DNA of 64,000 nucleotides from Beverwykella pulmonaria (taxonomy: Eukaryota > Ascomycota > Dothideomycetes > Pleosporales > Melanommataceae): contig BCHH01000016.1 in assembly GCA_001599595.1 (NCBI GenBank), forward strand, positions 305,901-369,900, in the 5' to 3' direction. This document shows positions 26,301 through 39,429 of this stretch, piece by piece. Every line of letters begins with the position of its first letter. Position 1 is the first letter of the stretch. Below the pieces are notes generated by a model that made no database searches, was not told the origin of the DNA, and saw only the letters and a program-made list of their open reading frames with translations. A program made the position numbers and the translations under genes.

Positions 26301-29300
26301 ATGAGCAGCAGTCTAACAAAACACCGCGGCTCGTTTCGCCCAATAGACACACTCTCTTCGCCGCAGAAGCCCAACTTCAAAAAACTGCCGCAGGGCAAAG
26401 CCAAGCGCGAACCCGTACTCCTGCCTCTACTAGACGACGAGGGAAACTCTTGCTTTGAGGATAACGAGAATAGCTTCCACCCCGCCACAGAACCCTCCGA
26501 GACTAGCCTTCTGGGCAATTCTAGTTCTCTCTTCGACGAAGACTCGACGAAGCTGCACGACACCCCCCCACTTGAACCTCGCTCTCGCACCGCTTTTGGT
26601 CGCAAAGCAGGCACCATGGTTAGAGAACGGGAACCTCCAGCGCCTCTGCCGCGTAACGAGGCTCCTGCACTCAAGGCTCTTCTCGACCTGACCAATACAT
26701 CGCCAGAGTTTGGAAAAACAAGCCCGATGCGAAACCCGCTGAAGAAGGACGTGAAGAACGATCAGTACTCGCATCTATTCAATGTGCCGCGACCGGGCCA
26801 GGCGAGGCCGGAACACCACAGGGACCAGCCCCGGCCCTCACAACCACCGCCGCCTTACTCCCTCGGCAACAACGGTTTGGCAGGACAGGGCCAACGTGTT
26901 TCTTCCCAGCAGCCTGCTTCGACGAATCCGTTTGTAAACCCACCCCATGTAGGTCCGCGTTATAGCATAGCATCTTCCACTAGCTCAGACTTAATGGAGA
27001 TCCCCTCCACTCATTTCCAACCACGACAGCCATATCAGGGTGTGCCAGTATCTAGACCGACGAACGCACCTGCGCACACCATACAACCAGCTCCTCGTCC
27101 AGTATACTCGACCATGGATCACGCGAATGGATTCCAGCCCGTCAACCATGGCTTTAATAACCCATTCCACGGCTCTAGGCAGACTGTAATTCTAGATGAT
27201 GAAGACGATTTCGACCCCGATGCTGCCATTCGCGCTGAAGGCCACCAGTTTGGTGCGCCAGACCCATATGGCTATGTAGACTCAACAAAGGCAAACGAGA
27301 ACATCAAGGCACTTCTGGAAGGCGCGTTTGACGAAGACGAGGTGAAAATCCCGCGCACGCGAGGCCGAAAAAAGAAGAAGCAACAACAAGAAGAAGAAGA
27401 AGATACGGCTACAAATTCGCTAGCAAGAAAGCTACAGGCCTTGGAGGTCAAGGAAGACGAAAAGGCCACCACTGGGAAGGAGGAAGAAGAAGAAGAAGAT
27501 GATGATGATGAAGAGGACGACGGTACTGTCGACGGCATGAAAGTGAAGCTGCTTCCTCATCAAGTGGACGGAGTCGCCTGGATGATTGAGAAGGAGACTG
27601 GTGCCCACAACAAGCGGGGGAAACTTCCGAAAGGAGGCATTCTGGCAGATGACATGGGGCTTGGCAAAACCATCCAGTCGATCGCCTTGATTCTCTCCAA
27701 CACTCGACCGGAGAAGGGCGTCGAACCAGAGAACAAGAAGAATAAGATATTGCCAACCGTCGGCAAGGGCACTCTTATCATCGCGCCACTAGCTCTCATC
27801 AAGCAGTGGGAAGCTGAGATCAACAGCAAGGTCTCCAAGTCCCACAGCTTGAAGGTTCTAGTTCACCACGGACCTAGTCGCACCAAGTCAGCCGACAAGT
27901 TGAAGACATACGATGTGGTCGTTACGACTTACCAGGTACTTGCATCTGAGCATGCTAGCTGTGGTGATGGGCCTGATGGATCTAAGAAGGGCTGTTTTGC
28001 TGTCCACTGGTATCGTACCATCTTAGACGAGGCCCACACTATCAAGAACCGAAACGCGAAGATGACTAAGGCCTGCTATGATATTCGGTCTCACTATCGT
28101 TGGTGCTTGACCGGCACGCCGATGCAGAACAATCTTGACGAACTCCAGAGTTTAATCAAGTTTCTACGCATCCAGCCATATTCGGAAATGTCGAACTGGA
28201 AAGAGTCCATCACTGGCCCGATGAAAAATGGTCGCGGAAACCTTGCAATGAGGCGACTTCAAATCTTTCTCAAGGCTTTCATGAAGCGGCGAACCAAGGA
28301 CGTGCTGAAGAAGGATGGAGCTCTCAATTTTGGAGGCAAGGACAAAGAGGGCCAAGAGAAGACTGGGTTCCAGATTGTTGATCGAAATGTTGAGACCATC
28401 GTAGGGGAATTCACCGCGAAAGAGCGTGCATTTTACGATCGTCTGTCCAACCGCGCCGAATCACGTCTCGCAGAGATGATGGGAGGCGAGAAGACCGATT
28501 ATATTGGAGCTTTGGTGTTACTGCTTCGGCTACGGCAGGCTTGCAATCACCCCAACCTCACGAAGAGTAACGTTAAGGATGACAAGGATGCATTGACCAC
28601 CGGATCGAAGTCCAACACACAGTCAGGCACACAAACCCCTCGCAAAGGACGAGATACAGATGCAGATGACCTTGCAGATCTACTTGGTGGTCTGAGTGTT
28701 CAGACTACGCGCTGTGATATTTGCCAGATGGCATTGAACAAGAATAACGCTGCGGCGGGAGCCGTACGATGCGACGAATGCGAGAACGACCTAAATGCCT
28801 CACAGAAGAAGTCCAAGAAGCAAAAGAAGCACCGGAAGCACAAACACAAGGATCGCAAAGATAAGAAACACCGAAAACCAAAGGATGGCGACGAAGAAGA
28901 GGCAAGCAAAGCTATGAAGCCCGCACGGCAGCGTCGTGTTGTTGTAGACAGTGACGATGAAGACGAGGGCGAATGGATCGTTCCTGAAGACGAGCAAAAG
29001 AACCTAGATCTTGGCAAAGCTGGCGGCACAGATGACGAGGATGCTGAAGGCGGGGGTGACTTGATTGGTTCTGAGGACTCTGAGGACTCTGAAACCGAAG
29101 ATGAGGGCACGCCAGCTAGGAAGAAGGACGACTCTTTCATTGTTCACGACACGGACAGCGAGAACGAGACTCCCATCATTCGCAAGAAAGCGCCAAAGAA
29201 GACGAAGGTTGTCAGCCTCGACTCTGACGATGAACCCAATTCTGAAGCGGATTCTGAAGACTCAGAGTCTGGATCTGATTCTGATTCGGAAGCTGATTCA

Positions 29301-30117
29301 GAAGAGTTTGAATTTGGAGAGTCTGACATCGAGTACGATGCATCAGACCTCACACCGTCTACCAAGATTCGCCAGCTACTCCAGATCTTGGAGAAAGAGA
29401 CCCCGGAGCATAAAGTCATCGTCTTTTCTCAGTTCACATCAATGCTAGACCTCATCGAGCCCTTCTTACGACGGGAACAGTACAACTTCACACGCTACGA
29501 CGGCAGCATGCGCAACGATCATCGAGAGGCTAGCCTTCACAAGCTACGGAACGACAAGCGAACTCGGGTCCTTCTCTGTAGTCTAAAATGTGGTAGTTTG
29601 GGCCTTAACTTGACTGCTGCTAGCCGCGTGGTTATCATGGAGCCTTTCTGGAATCCGGTATGTCTTCACTATGGATTGAAGTCTTACCGTACAGTTACTG
29701 ACAAATTCTCAGTTCGTCGAAGAACAAGCAATCGACCGTGTCCACCGCCTCAATCAAACCGTCAACGTCACAGTCTACCGTCTTTCTATCCACAACTCCG
29801 TTGAAGAACGCATTCTGGAACTTCAAGAAGCCAAGCGCAAGCTCGCCCAGGCGGCCATTGAGGGCGGCAAGGCTATTGGCAAGCTCAGCATGAAGGACAT
29901 TCTCAACCTCTTCAAGCGCGATGCGGAATATGACCAGGAACATGTTGATGATGGTAGCGAGCGCGACATGTTCACTCGGATGCGGGTGTTTGAGAGCTCT
30001 ACGAAGGGTGAGATCGGGTCGGGCGATGTGGGCGAGAGTACGACGAAGGGTGTGCGGAGGAAGGCAGGAAGTCTGGGATTTAGGAAGCAGGAGGATAGTG
30101 TTTGGGGACGGCGTTAA
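26301..30117 (+). CDS. SNF2-family DNA translocase, Rad5/Rad16/Uls1-like
   Basis: Superfamily 2 ATPase of 1253 residues from two exons (26301-29657 and 29713-30117); splicing joins MEPFWNP to FVEEQAIDRVHRLNQT, restoring helicase motif VI. The order is a disordered N-terminus, acidic stretches, Walker A DMGLGKT (451-457), DEAH (576-579), a long charged insert, then the second lobe (VIVFSQFTSMLDLIEPFL). In Rad5/Rad16 and HLTF the insert between lobes carries a RING finger. Here it keeps only CDIC (805-808) and CDEC (824-827), a four-Cys knuckle, followed by a Lys/His-rich stretch and acidic runs. Short hydrophobic-acidic motifs, TVILDDEDD, VVVDSDDED and VVSLDSDDE, look like SUMO-interacting motifs. 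It probably acts on nuclear DNA in repair or chromatin control; without a RING, ubiquitin ligase activity is unlikely. Confidence 0.92.
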
Positions 30118-30978
30118 TCTGTGTTGGAGCGCTTTGGCTAGGCTGTTGACGCTTCCAGATGGTGATAAACGCTGGCTTTTTTGGGGAAAGGTGTAACGGT
30201 CTCGGGCAGCATTGTGTGTATAAACGCAGAAAAGCTTGCTACACATCTTTTGAGGTGGTAGAATTTTCGAAATTTGTTTCTCGTTCATGTCTACTTGACC
30301 TCGTCATGGTAACCGATAAGTGGCAGCATTACACGTCATGACAGGTCGTTCTAACCAAGGTAGGACTGGATTCTCTCTCAATAATAATCTGATGGATGAG
30401 GGTCACAACTGGAACCGTGGTCAAGAGGGGATCAGACATCACGGGTTCGCTGTGTATGCATCTCGAGAAGGGTGAAGGAGTTCAGGAGGTGTCGAGAGTG
30501 CTGAATTGAAGGCTGGAGCAGTCTGGATGTAGAAACTTGCAGCTCAAAACTTAGCTTCCTGCCGCCGCACCCAAAAGGGTAGGTACAATGAAGAGTTCAG
30601 CCTCCCTCTAAAGCCACAATGGATAGTATTGATACCTAGAAGTAGTGAAGATCTTATGAAAATGAGGTTCCTTTTTTGATTGTAACTCCATAATGATGAG
30701 AGAGGACCAACAGCCAACCTGGAGCACGCTGTGCTTGAGGAACACTGCCCCCGGATTATGTCAATAGTGGGGAAGTTAAGTGCAAAAATGTCTAGATTGA
30801 ATGATTGCCAACCATCCACGGGCTGTATTTTAAGGTTGAGCTTCCAAGGCTTGAAATTTACGAGTATGAGGTACTGTCCCTTTTAGGACGAGCACGTGAG
30901 ACCCTAGTCTAGCGTCTTTCATGTTCGACATCTTCATTTCGTCATTTTCACAAAGCACTCAATTCCACCACAACCACC
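30118..30978. other. Intergenic
   Basis: About 860 bp between the SNF2 gene and the mitochondrial ribosomal protein gene, both on the plus strand. A/T-rich, with no domain-bearing frame. Holds the 3' region of the former and the promoter of the latter. Confidence 0.6.
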
Positions 30979-32125
30979 ATGCCTCCACGACTGAATCTCC
31001 TCTCCTTCACACGGCCAATTCCATACAGGCCATTGCCTGTGTCGCAATGGCTTCCTCGACCCGCCGCGCGAACGGCGCCGTTGCAATTGCGCGCATCCTC
31101 AAACTCCGCGGGCAAGTCGTCTGCAGACCGATCAAAGCGGCCTGAGTCAAAGCCGCTTCCCTCCGCCAGCGGCGAAGCAGCGCAAGTGGCTGAAATAATC
31201 GGCACGGAGGGACCGGATGTGGATCAAGGGACACCTGTGGAAGAGGTTAGACACCTGCTTGCATATCTGTGGAAGCGTAGAAACTGAACTGTTAAACAGG
31301 TTGTTAAAGGCGACAAAGAAGCCCAGGAAAAGCTTCCCAAAGTCATGCAGGACAAGATACAAGCCAAACCTTCCACATCTGGCCCCAAGGGCTCGCGCTC
31401 ATACTCTACGACTACTACGTCAGAGACTGGGGGCGACGGATTCGATCTGGGTCTTGTGGGATTCACTCCCCCCTCTGCTGCGCCAGAGATTCCGGGCGCC
31501 AAATTCGGGTTGCCGACGCTTCCACTCCCCAAGGACGGGAACTTGAAACATCGGTATGATTCGGTCGTGGACCAGGTTACCAATCTTTTAATGAAGCACG
31601 GCGAAAAGAGTATTGCTCAGCGGGTACGATACACTTGTTCCACTGTAGCGATGAATAACCGCCATTGATTCTAACACCATGATATAGAACATGTCTCTGA
31701 TTCTCCAGCATCTGCGCACCTCCCAGATCCCCACCATCAACCCAGCTCGTCCCCTCCTTCCCGGCGCGCCGCCTCCATCTCATCTCCCACTCAACCCAAT
31801 TCTCTACCTCACGCTGGCTATAGACTCCGTGGCGCCTCTTCTACGAATCAGAAATCAAAAAGGAGCCGCTGGTGGCGGTGTTGCCTTGCAAATCCCAGTT
31901 CCGCTTGGTATAAGACAGCGGCGGCGGACAGCGGTTGAGTGGATTCTCAAAGCAGCGTCAAGGAGGAGGAATAAAGGGAGTGGGAAAGGCGGATTTGCGC
32001 AGAGAGTCGCGGATGAGCTGGTTGCCGTGGTTGAGGGAAGGAGTGGGGTGTGGGATAGGAGGAACATGGTTCACAAGCTCGCTGTTGCTTCACGAGCGAA
32101 TGTTGTGTTGCCTCGGAAGAGGTAG
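30979..32125 (+). CDS. rsm7: Mitochondrial small-subunit ribosomal protein uS7m
   Basis: Nuclear gene for mitochondrial ribosomal protein S7, 342 residues from three exons: 30979-31245, 31300-31623 and 31688-32125 (introns 54 and 64 nt). The N-terminus MPPRLNLLSFTRPIPYRPL is Arg-rich without acidic residues, a typical mitochondrial targeting peptide. The S7 core starts at KHRYDSVVDQVTNLLMKHGE. It continues with INPARPLLPGAPPPSHLPLN, ILYLTLAIDSVAPLLRIRNQ, QIPVPLGIRQRRRTAVEWIL and the C-terminal NMVHKLAVASRANVVLPRKR, the conserved S7 end. S7 nucleates the head of the small subunit on 16S-type rRNA. The ~170-residue extension before the core is long compared with bacterial S7, as is usual for fungal mitochondrial versions. 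Confidence 0.94.
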
Positions 32126-33398
32126 ACAGGAACATGAGAGATCGGAAACACTGTACAAATACACACATCCTTCGAACATTTTACCACTGCGCCTCTTCAG
32201 CTTTGGTTGAATAGTCTCGTTTATCGAGCGACCCCAGTGCAAGCTGAGGTCAACATATCTACACACCCTAACCTGTATTATACACGTCATTTTATTAAAT
32301 GTTTTCAGCTCCGAGGAGGAAAAACAAGGATATCTCTAGGAAGATCTCTAGGAACAAGTGGAGGGTTTGCTGGCAGATACAACCAGGCTTTATAAGGCCG
32401 AACTAAATATATTGCACATAGCTTAAATCTTTCTAAATATCTTGCGACCTTTGGGGATTTCCTTGGATGTGATAACATACACTATATCAGAACTGCGGAT
32501 ACTCATGGTCTTCGCCGGCTTCCATGACAACCCCCGCCACGCCAAGCGCTTCCAAGAAATGGTCTTGGAAAGTCCTGGAGCTGAAAATAAGCTACTCAGA
32601 GCGCTCCACGCTGAAATAGGACAGAATTTGAAATGATACTTATTGTTTTTGATCTCAAATAAGTCTCAGAATAATGCTGTGTATATGTAGTCCTGATATT
32701 GTGAATGACCATTCCTGTGGACGTACTCTTCGTGGGTATGTTGGTCGCATGTCGCCAAGCGCTCCAGCCACAGCAGCTCTGGAACGATTCCCCTCAACCT
32801 CGCCGCTACTACCACCAAGCAACGTACCCACGAGCATTTGTTCTTGTCACGCTTACTAGTCTGAGTTTTGTTCCATTCACTCCCCGGCTTCTGCACCCTT
32901 CCTTATGTCGTTCACCACGTTCACCACCCTGGGGAATCCTCTGTTCTCTGACAGCGGCTAACAAGAAACTGCGTACATTGCTCCACGATCTTTTCCATAG
33001 CTACCCCGCGACCGTAGCCTTTCATCAGACGATATCCGCCACTCGCCTCACTCCGCGCTATTGCATACCTAGTTACAGCTGCTGGGTCGTGTCTCCGTTG
33101 ATAGCTTCGCCGATGATGCTGTAAAAACCACCACCCACCCGACCCCAGGTACTACCCACAGCGTACCACACGACTCACGCGCCGGCCAATAGATAGGCAG
33201 CCAGCGGTTTGTGTGCTATTTACACGACCATCACCCCACCGACGTCGACCGCATTTATTGCCTTCCATCGACACCAATTCGCCCTCCCTCTCTCTCTCTC
33301 TTACATACACCCACGTCAAACCGACGACACTCTCTTCTCCAGCCCCGCCTTCAACACACAACAGACCCAACGCAGAACCCTCCCCAAACACTGCAGCC
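32126..33398. other. Intergenic and 5' leader of the USP gene
   Basis: About 1.3 kb without a supported gene. The last 200 bp are rich in C and T (CTCTCTCTC near 33290), as in many fungal leaders, and the frame of the next gene is open for 62 codons before its first ATG, without ATG codons. The region 32200-32650 is A/T-rich. Confidence 0.55.
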
Positions 33399-35530
33399 AT
33401 GTCGCTGGAATCCGCCCTCGATGAAGAGATGCGGGAGGTGATGGCGCTGCTGGAGGGGCGTGGAGTTGCTCCTTCACGACCAGCGCGCACTGGAAGCCCG
33501 GCCGCCAACGCCCGCGCGCAAAGTCCCGTTACTGCTGCTTCCCCAGTGCGCAGCATGCTCGACATCGCCGGCCCGTCGTCTACTCGCCAACCCTCAATCG
33601 GCGGCTCGCCGACGTATGGCAGCATGCTCGGCCCTGCTTTCCGAGCGCCACGAAATACCAGTCGAGGCCCCATCCCTACTTCTCCTCCGCCCTCCGCTCG
33701 TAGTTTCGCTTCTACAAACCCAGAATCTGCATACCAATTCGAAATGATGCCTACGATAGAAGCGCACTCCATGCCCAAACGAGTCACGCAAGGCGGCAAG
33801 AAGAAGCAATCTCGCGCAATGTCTTCCGTTTATGGGGACGTGTCGGGCATACTTGGAACATCAGCGGGAGACAGGGAACGTCAAGGCTCCTTGGGTGGGT
33901 TCTTGGGCAAGACCAAGTCCAGCTCCCCAGCCCCTGGTCGATCTGCATCTCCGGGAGGTCGAAAGCTAAACAACAACTCCCTGAACCTAAAGCCTGACCC
34001 CAACAAATACGTGACTCCTTCTGGAAAGGTCATCGATATGACGAGTGCATATCGAAGGCTCTCGGATGCAGCCCTACTTCGTGCGGGTGGAGGACTTTCC
34101 AGCCTACCAGTTCGCAAAGGCTCAGATCCTATAAGGGGAGAGACTCTCGCGCCTGGCGGAGGTGTGCGATTAGCCAAAGATGATTCTAGCAACGACGAGG
34201 CAGCCGTGGAGTCGAGTGAAGATGATTCGGATGCAACCTCAGATGGTGAGGGCTGGAACGTACAGAAGAGGAGAGGGAGACGACGCACCAGAACGAATCA
34301 TGGGAGTGAAAAGCATGGGGTTGAAAAGCGAGCTGTAAAGAGCTTACTAGCAGCAGCTGAGGAGGAGCGTAAGTACTACATGCGGAGTCTGCTCAACCCA
34401 GATTGTATGCTAAGCGTTTTCCAGGCAAAGACGTATCGTCGACCTACAAGGTTCGTTCTTTACTTGAGCCAACCGTCACTGTGACGGGTCCAGATGGTGA
34501 AAAGATGACGAGCAAGAAATCCGGAGTGCATCCACATACGAACTTCGACAATGGCGGCTCAGGATTATCTACCCCATTCAGTTCTGACACCGAAGCGGAT
34601 CTGTCCGAAATCAAGTCTGCACAGCAGCTGGCGATGAACATCTCCCCAATTCATTCTAACCCTGAGGCCCACCGATGTGTTCGACAGATTGTTCGTGGAA
34701 AGTATAGCCAATTTCTCGAGGATGCCGAGAAGGGCCTACGACGCCAGCGAGTGTACCTAGTGGCGACCGATCTCAGTGAAGAGGCCGCTTACGCTTTGGA
34801 GTGGACTATCGGCACAGTACTTCGAGACGGCGACACGCTGCTCGCAGTCTATGCAGTGGATGAGGAGACTGGCGTTGGCGGTGCCGAAGGATCTGGAGTG
34901 GCCATTGGTGGGGGGGCGACAGCTCAAGAAGAGACAGATTCATTGATGAAGACGCTCTCAAATCACAAAAGTTTGTCGGCTGACGGCCCCGGGCCATCGC
35001 CTCTGCAGAATAGTGTATCAGCTGCAGAGGTGGATATTAATACCATGAGCAAAACAGAGAAAGAACGATACCAAGCTGCTGTAGAGGTGTCCGATCGATG
35101 CGTTAAACTACTCAGAAAGACCCGTCTGCAAGCTCGAATTGTAGTTGAGGTTTTCCACTGCAAGAGTCCGAAGCATATGATCACAGAAGTGGTAAGCGTG
35201 AAACACGATTGACACTTCTGGCGCGCTGCTGACAATCGTTTGACAGATTGACTTCCTTGAACCGACATTGGTAATCCTTGGATCTAGAGGCCGCAGTGCT
35301 CTGAAAGGGTATGTCCACCCCGGATTTTTTTTTCAATGCATGAAGACTGACCGTTTCGCAGTGTTTTGTTGGGCTCCTTCAGCAACTACTTAGTCACGAA
35401 GTCGTCGGTTCCCGTGATGGTCGCCCGCAAACGGCTTCGAAAACACAGCAAATATAAGCGGAAGAACCTTCGCTTGTCCAACGTGCTCACAAACCCCAGC
35501 GGGCGGCTTGCCAACGCCAAAATTGACTGA
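33399..35530 (+). CDS. Universal stress protein (UspA) family protein
   Basis: Protein of 655 residues from four exons: 33399-34368, 34425-35191, 35247-35308 and 35362-35530. The first ~430 residues are disordered, rich in Ser, Pro and Arg, with an acidic cluster (ESSEDDSDATSDGEG) and a basic run (KRRGRRRTR). The UspA fold begins near RRQRVYLVATDLSEEAAYAL. It continues through ARIVVEVFHCKSPKHMITEV and ends with GSRGRSALKGVLLGS, which fits the ATP-binding motif G-2x-G-9x-G-S, then VTKSSVPVMVARKR. A low-complexity loop (GVGGAEGSGVAIGGGATAQE) is inserted inside the domain. The ATG at 33399 (MSLESALDEEMREVM) is the first in the frame. The family binds ATP and is linked to stress tolerance; the specific role here is unknown. 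Confidence 0.92.
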
Positions 35531-36460
35531 TGCATTTTTGTCTGCAAGATTTGTCATGTCGTCTCATAGCCGCACAGTAGTTTTAAGAGCTTTGAAGTTT
35601 ACGAGGTTGGCTGGAGGGTGAGGTGTGGAAGTTGCGAAACCGAAACAGTTTGGCGATTGAGAAAAACTCGCCTTGGCTTGGTTTAGTTTGGTTTGGTGCC
35701 TGTTTCTGAGCACACACCCTCCCAGCATCTCGGAGTTCTGATGAGCCTGCTATTTTTATATCGATGAGCAAGGCCTCGTGCAGGGCGTGCTTCAGGTGAC
35801 GAGCGCCATGCAGTGTTTCTAAATTTCCAATTTTGGGTAACTCTACATAGATCGAATCTACTCATCCCTACTCCATGCCGTTACCTTCACACGAGATTTA
35901 GTGATGTTCAGTCGTAAGGCAAGAGGAATAATTCGGTCATGTTAGGTCTTACCGTACTTGTCAGGAAGACGTTCGTGGAGGTCTTAGTGTAGAGAGTGCC
36001 AAATTAAGGACCGTCTTCCATTATTTGCTTTTTTCCTTCCAGAAGCCTTCTGTAACTACGATCAGATCGGCCCAAGGAACCTGCCTGACGCCATAGATTT
36101 CATATTCATTTTGCGGGTGCTCGGCACGACAGATGCCAACCGCCCAGCGGCTTCTTCCTTCAGACGTCATATTGTGCAAACATGCTGTACAAACCGTGCA
36201 GTGTTCCAGGGCGCTGGTACCGCGCTCCCCAAAAACCTCAACACCCCAGCGCGCTCGATACATGTGTGGCGCCGAATGATAATGCAATGTGCGGGTAGGA
36301 GACGGGACGGGTTAATGGTTGTGGATGAGGGTGGGTTGGGCTGGCAGGTTTGATACTTGAAAAGAAGAGTTGCTGCCTTGCAATGAGGTACGGTTCCTCA
36401 GTCACCACCTCATATATCCTTACACTCATAACTCAGGCTTCGGGTGCACGGCTATTACTA
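35531..36460. other. Intergenic, upstream of the HET gene
   Basis: About 930 bp. Short frames only. The HET frame stays open upstream to about 36350 without an intron border I trust, so the leader may begin here. Confidence 0.5.
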
Positions 36461-38908
36461 ATGTATATCCACATGGAGGGCATCCCCAACTATCAGTCAA
36501 CCCCCTTCCCACGACTGACCCACGCCGAGTTCCTGGAGATCGATGAGGAGGATTTGGATACGGAGGGTCTTTACGCTCATGTGCTAAGCCCAGAGGCGAG
36601 GCAACGGCTGCTCGAGGACCAAAATCCCTGGACCCCGACCACATCTTCCCCCACAAACACCGACTCTACCCTCGACGCCGAAACCCTCCTCCAAGACTTA
36701 CATCATCTAGCCTCCAGCGTGGCAAAGTCCTTTGCCCCCAGACCTATCACTACCTCTGGCCTCACCTTCCGGCTTATCAACGATGTGGAGGGTCGTGTGG
36801 AGGAAGAAAAGAGCTATATAGCGCTGAGCTATTGCTGGAGCAAGGTTGGTCGTGAAGTACCGAGGACGGAGAGGAGTGAGGTGGGCGATCTGCCGTTTGG
36901 ATGGGTGAAGAGCGTGGAGAGGTTTCCGTTGCCAGTTACCGAGGCGATGTTTATGGCGGTGCTGAGGGAGAGGGAGGAGAGCGAGGGCGTGTGGTTTGAC
37001 CAGGTATGTGGACGCTACTGTATAGGTTGAAATTTCCGATTAACAGGTGTGCAGGTGTGCATCAACCAAGAAGACGAAGCGGAAAAGGCGACGGCAATTG
37101 GAGCTATAGACACCATCTACCACAGCGCCAGAACGGTGGTCATAGCACTAGATGACATCTCCGTCGACGAAGACGAAGCTGCTTTCCTTCGGCAATATCT
37201 GGATCAGTACAGCTACTCCACACTTCCCACCAACCAACAGCCCAATCTCGGCCTCAACCCACCTCTCATGCAACAACATCCTCTCTTCCACTCCTTCTTC
37301 GAGCGAATTCTGAGCTCCATCTGGTTCGAGCGAGCCTGGTGTGCACACGAGATGAGGATGGGACGAAGTCACGTCTTCATCGTTCCTTGCGAGTCGGATG
37401 AGGACGATGAGTCTTTTGCGTTTATTCGGTTCACGGGGGCGTTCTTCCTGCACATGCTACTCCTAGCCACCGAGCTGCCCTCCGCACAAAACACACGCCT
37501 ACGGACACTCCTCGAACTCTTCGCTCGCCGGGCCATCTTTGACGAACGAGAAGCAATAATAATACGCAGTCCAGGCGCAAAATTCCCTCCCCTCTCCACA
37601 GCCCCCTCCTTCATCCCCCTCATTGCCTCAACCTTCAAACAGAGTGCAGGCGGTAATCCCCGCCTCCCTGCATACCTTCGCCGACTAGACGCAAACCGAG
37701 ACCGAATCTCCATCACTTTATCCTCCGCCGGCCTCCCTCTTGTTCTAAAACCTGCCTCTACCCTCCAGCGCCCAAGCATAGAAGATGAATGTCTTCGACA
37801 GCTTCTTCTAGTAGGTCTGGCAGCCAGAGATTCGGTAGCATTATGTACGACAGGAACGCCATTGCAACTGCACGATGGGTCAATATCCTGGCTCTGCAGA
37901 CCTACAATTCTTGACGTTCCTTCACGGAGCCAAAGTCTGCCACGGTACCCTTCAAATATCACGCCAATAACGCAAGGCTCGGACGGGCAGGCAGAGTATG
38001 TACAGCTAGACCTCATATTCCTTGACTTGCCTCATCGAACACAGCCCAATCCGCTGTTTCCTACACACATCCAGCGCGCACGAGCAGTCATAGAGCTGTG
38101 CATGCAAAGCGCACTGCCAAGCTCATCGGCTATGTGGACATCATGGCTAGTCGCCGGGCATGCTCGAGCGGCGGGAATGCAAAACATTTTCTCGCAGACG
38201 CTGGCTTGTTGTTTCGAATGTGGACCGCAATTCCTCCTTGACATTGCTACATCCCTCCACCCCCCGGCTTCGAACTCGAATTCGTATTCGCCGAGTCACG
38301 TCCAGACACTGACGTCCCAAATGGTGGATACGCTGTGTAACCCACATCTCATCATTCAGAACTATATACGTATGGACGAGGGATGGAGGGCGTTTACGCT
38401 ACTCATTGATCTTCTAGCGACTTTGATAACGAAGGGGATTCCGTGGGCGAGCGGAGCTACGGAACGCACTCACGGCCCTTTGATCACTTCCTTACCAACA
38501 CCCACCACCTCTTCGGCTTCTCCGTTATCATCACCAATATACACTTCGACCTCTAACCCGTCCTCATCCTCGCCTACATATCTCCATCAGCATCCACAAA
38601 CCTATTCTCCCTCCCAGCCTTCCAACTCACCGACCTTCTCCCCGACAAAAGCCCTCCTCTTCGCCCCTTTCACGCACTCCAAAACCCTGCTCGTCGCCGT
38701 CCCGGACGCGATTAAAGCAGCGAGCTATGCGGAGTTAGCGCGGGCGTGGATACTAGTGCCGATGAGTGGGTTTACGGCGAGTTCAAGACAGGTCGTTAGT
38801 TGGACATTGCAGGGGAAGAGTGTGTTGTTTGGGGGTAGAGGTTTTGATGGGAGATTTGGGGAGGGGGGGATAAGGAGGTCGCATAGGGTGTTTGGGCCGG
38901 GGATGTAG
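36461..38908 (+). CDS. Heterokaryon-incompatibility (HET) domain protein
   Basis: Protein of about 798 residues from two exons (36461-37003 and 37055-38908, 51-nt intron). The HET domain lies in the N-terminal third: YIALSYCWS (near residue 119), then VWFDQ joined by splicing to VCINQEDEAEKA, the AIDTIYHSARTVVIALDD block, and SIWFERAWCAHEMRMGRS (near 270). These are the three conserved HET blocks. HET proteins trigger cell death when incompatible hyphae fuse, often together with STAND partners. The rest (~500 residues) has no domain I recognise and includes a Ser/Thr/Pro-rich stretch at 38480-38640. The start is uncertain: ATGs at 36384, 36461 and 36473 are all in frame. No partner gene is adjacent; a degenerate repeat array follows. 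Confidence 0.9.
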
Positions 38909-39429
38909 AACGTGCCGGGCAACGCGGAGAAGGAGGAGTTTGAACAGCAACGTTGAGAATTTCTTTCTTGTACGAATGATTAGAGAGATGGCTGGATGGA
39001 GTGGTTTGCCGGAGTTCGGGTCTGGGTTTTGCATTTGGATGAGGTCTGGGATGCGAGAGATTCAGGTTACGGTTAGATTCTTGTGCATGTTTATTTGTAG
39101 ATTATTGTATATACCCTTCTACTTCTTTCTAGCCAAATGTTCTCAAAGAAAACTCAAAGTCCAATATCCGTTCTGAAAGAAATTCTCAAACCCCTTCATC
39201 GCTCTTCCCCAGCAGCCTTCCACCTTACCATGCATTTTCCCTTCACCCAAGTCTTTCAGCCCTATGTATCATCACCCACGTGTTTGCACAACACACCATC
39301 TACGATCTCGCATAAATCTTACGTCTTAAAATGCCGCAATCTGATCCGATTGAGGAATGCTACCAAACCCAAGCCTGGGCTGCGACCTTCATCTGCCAGC
39401 ATGCACTCTTTCCGAAAGTGGTATTTATC

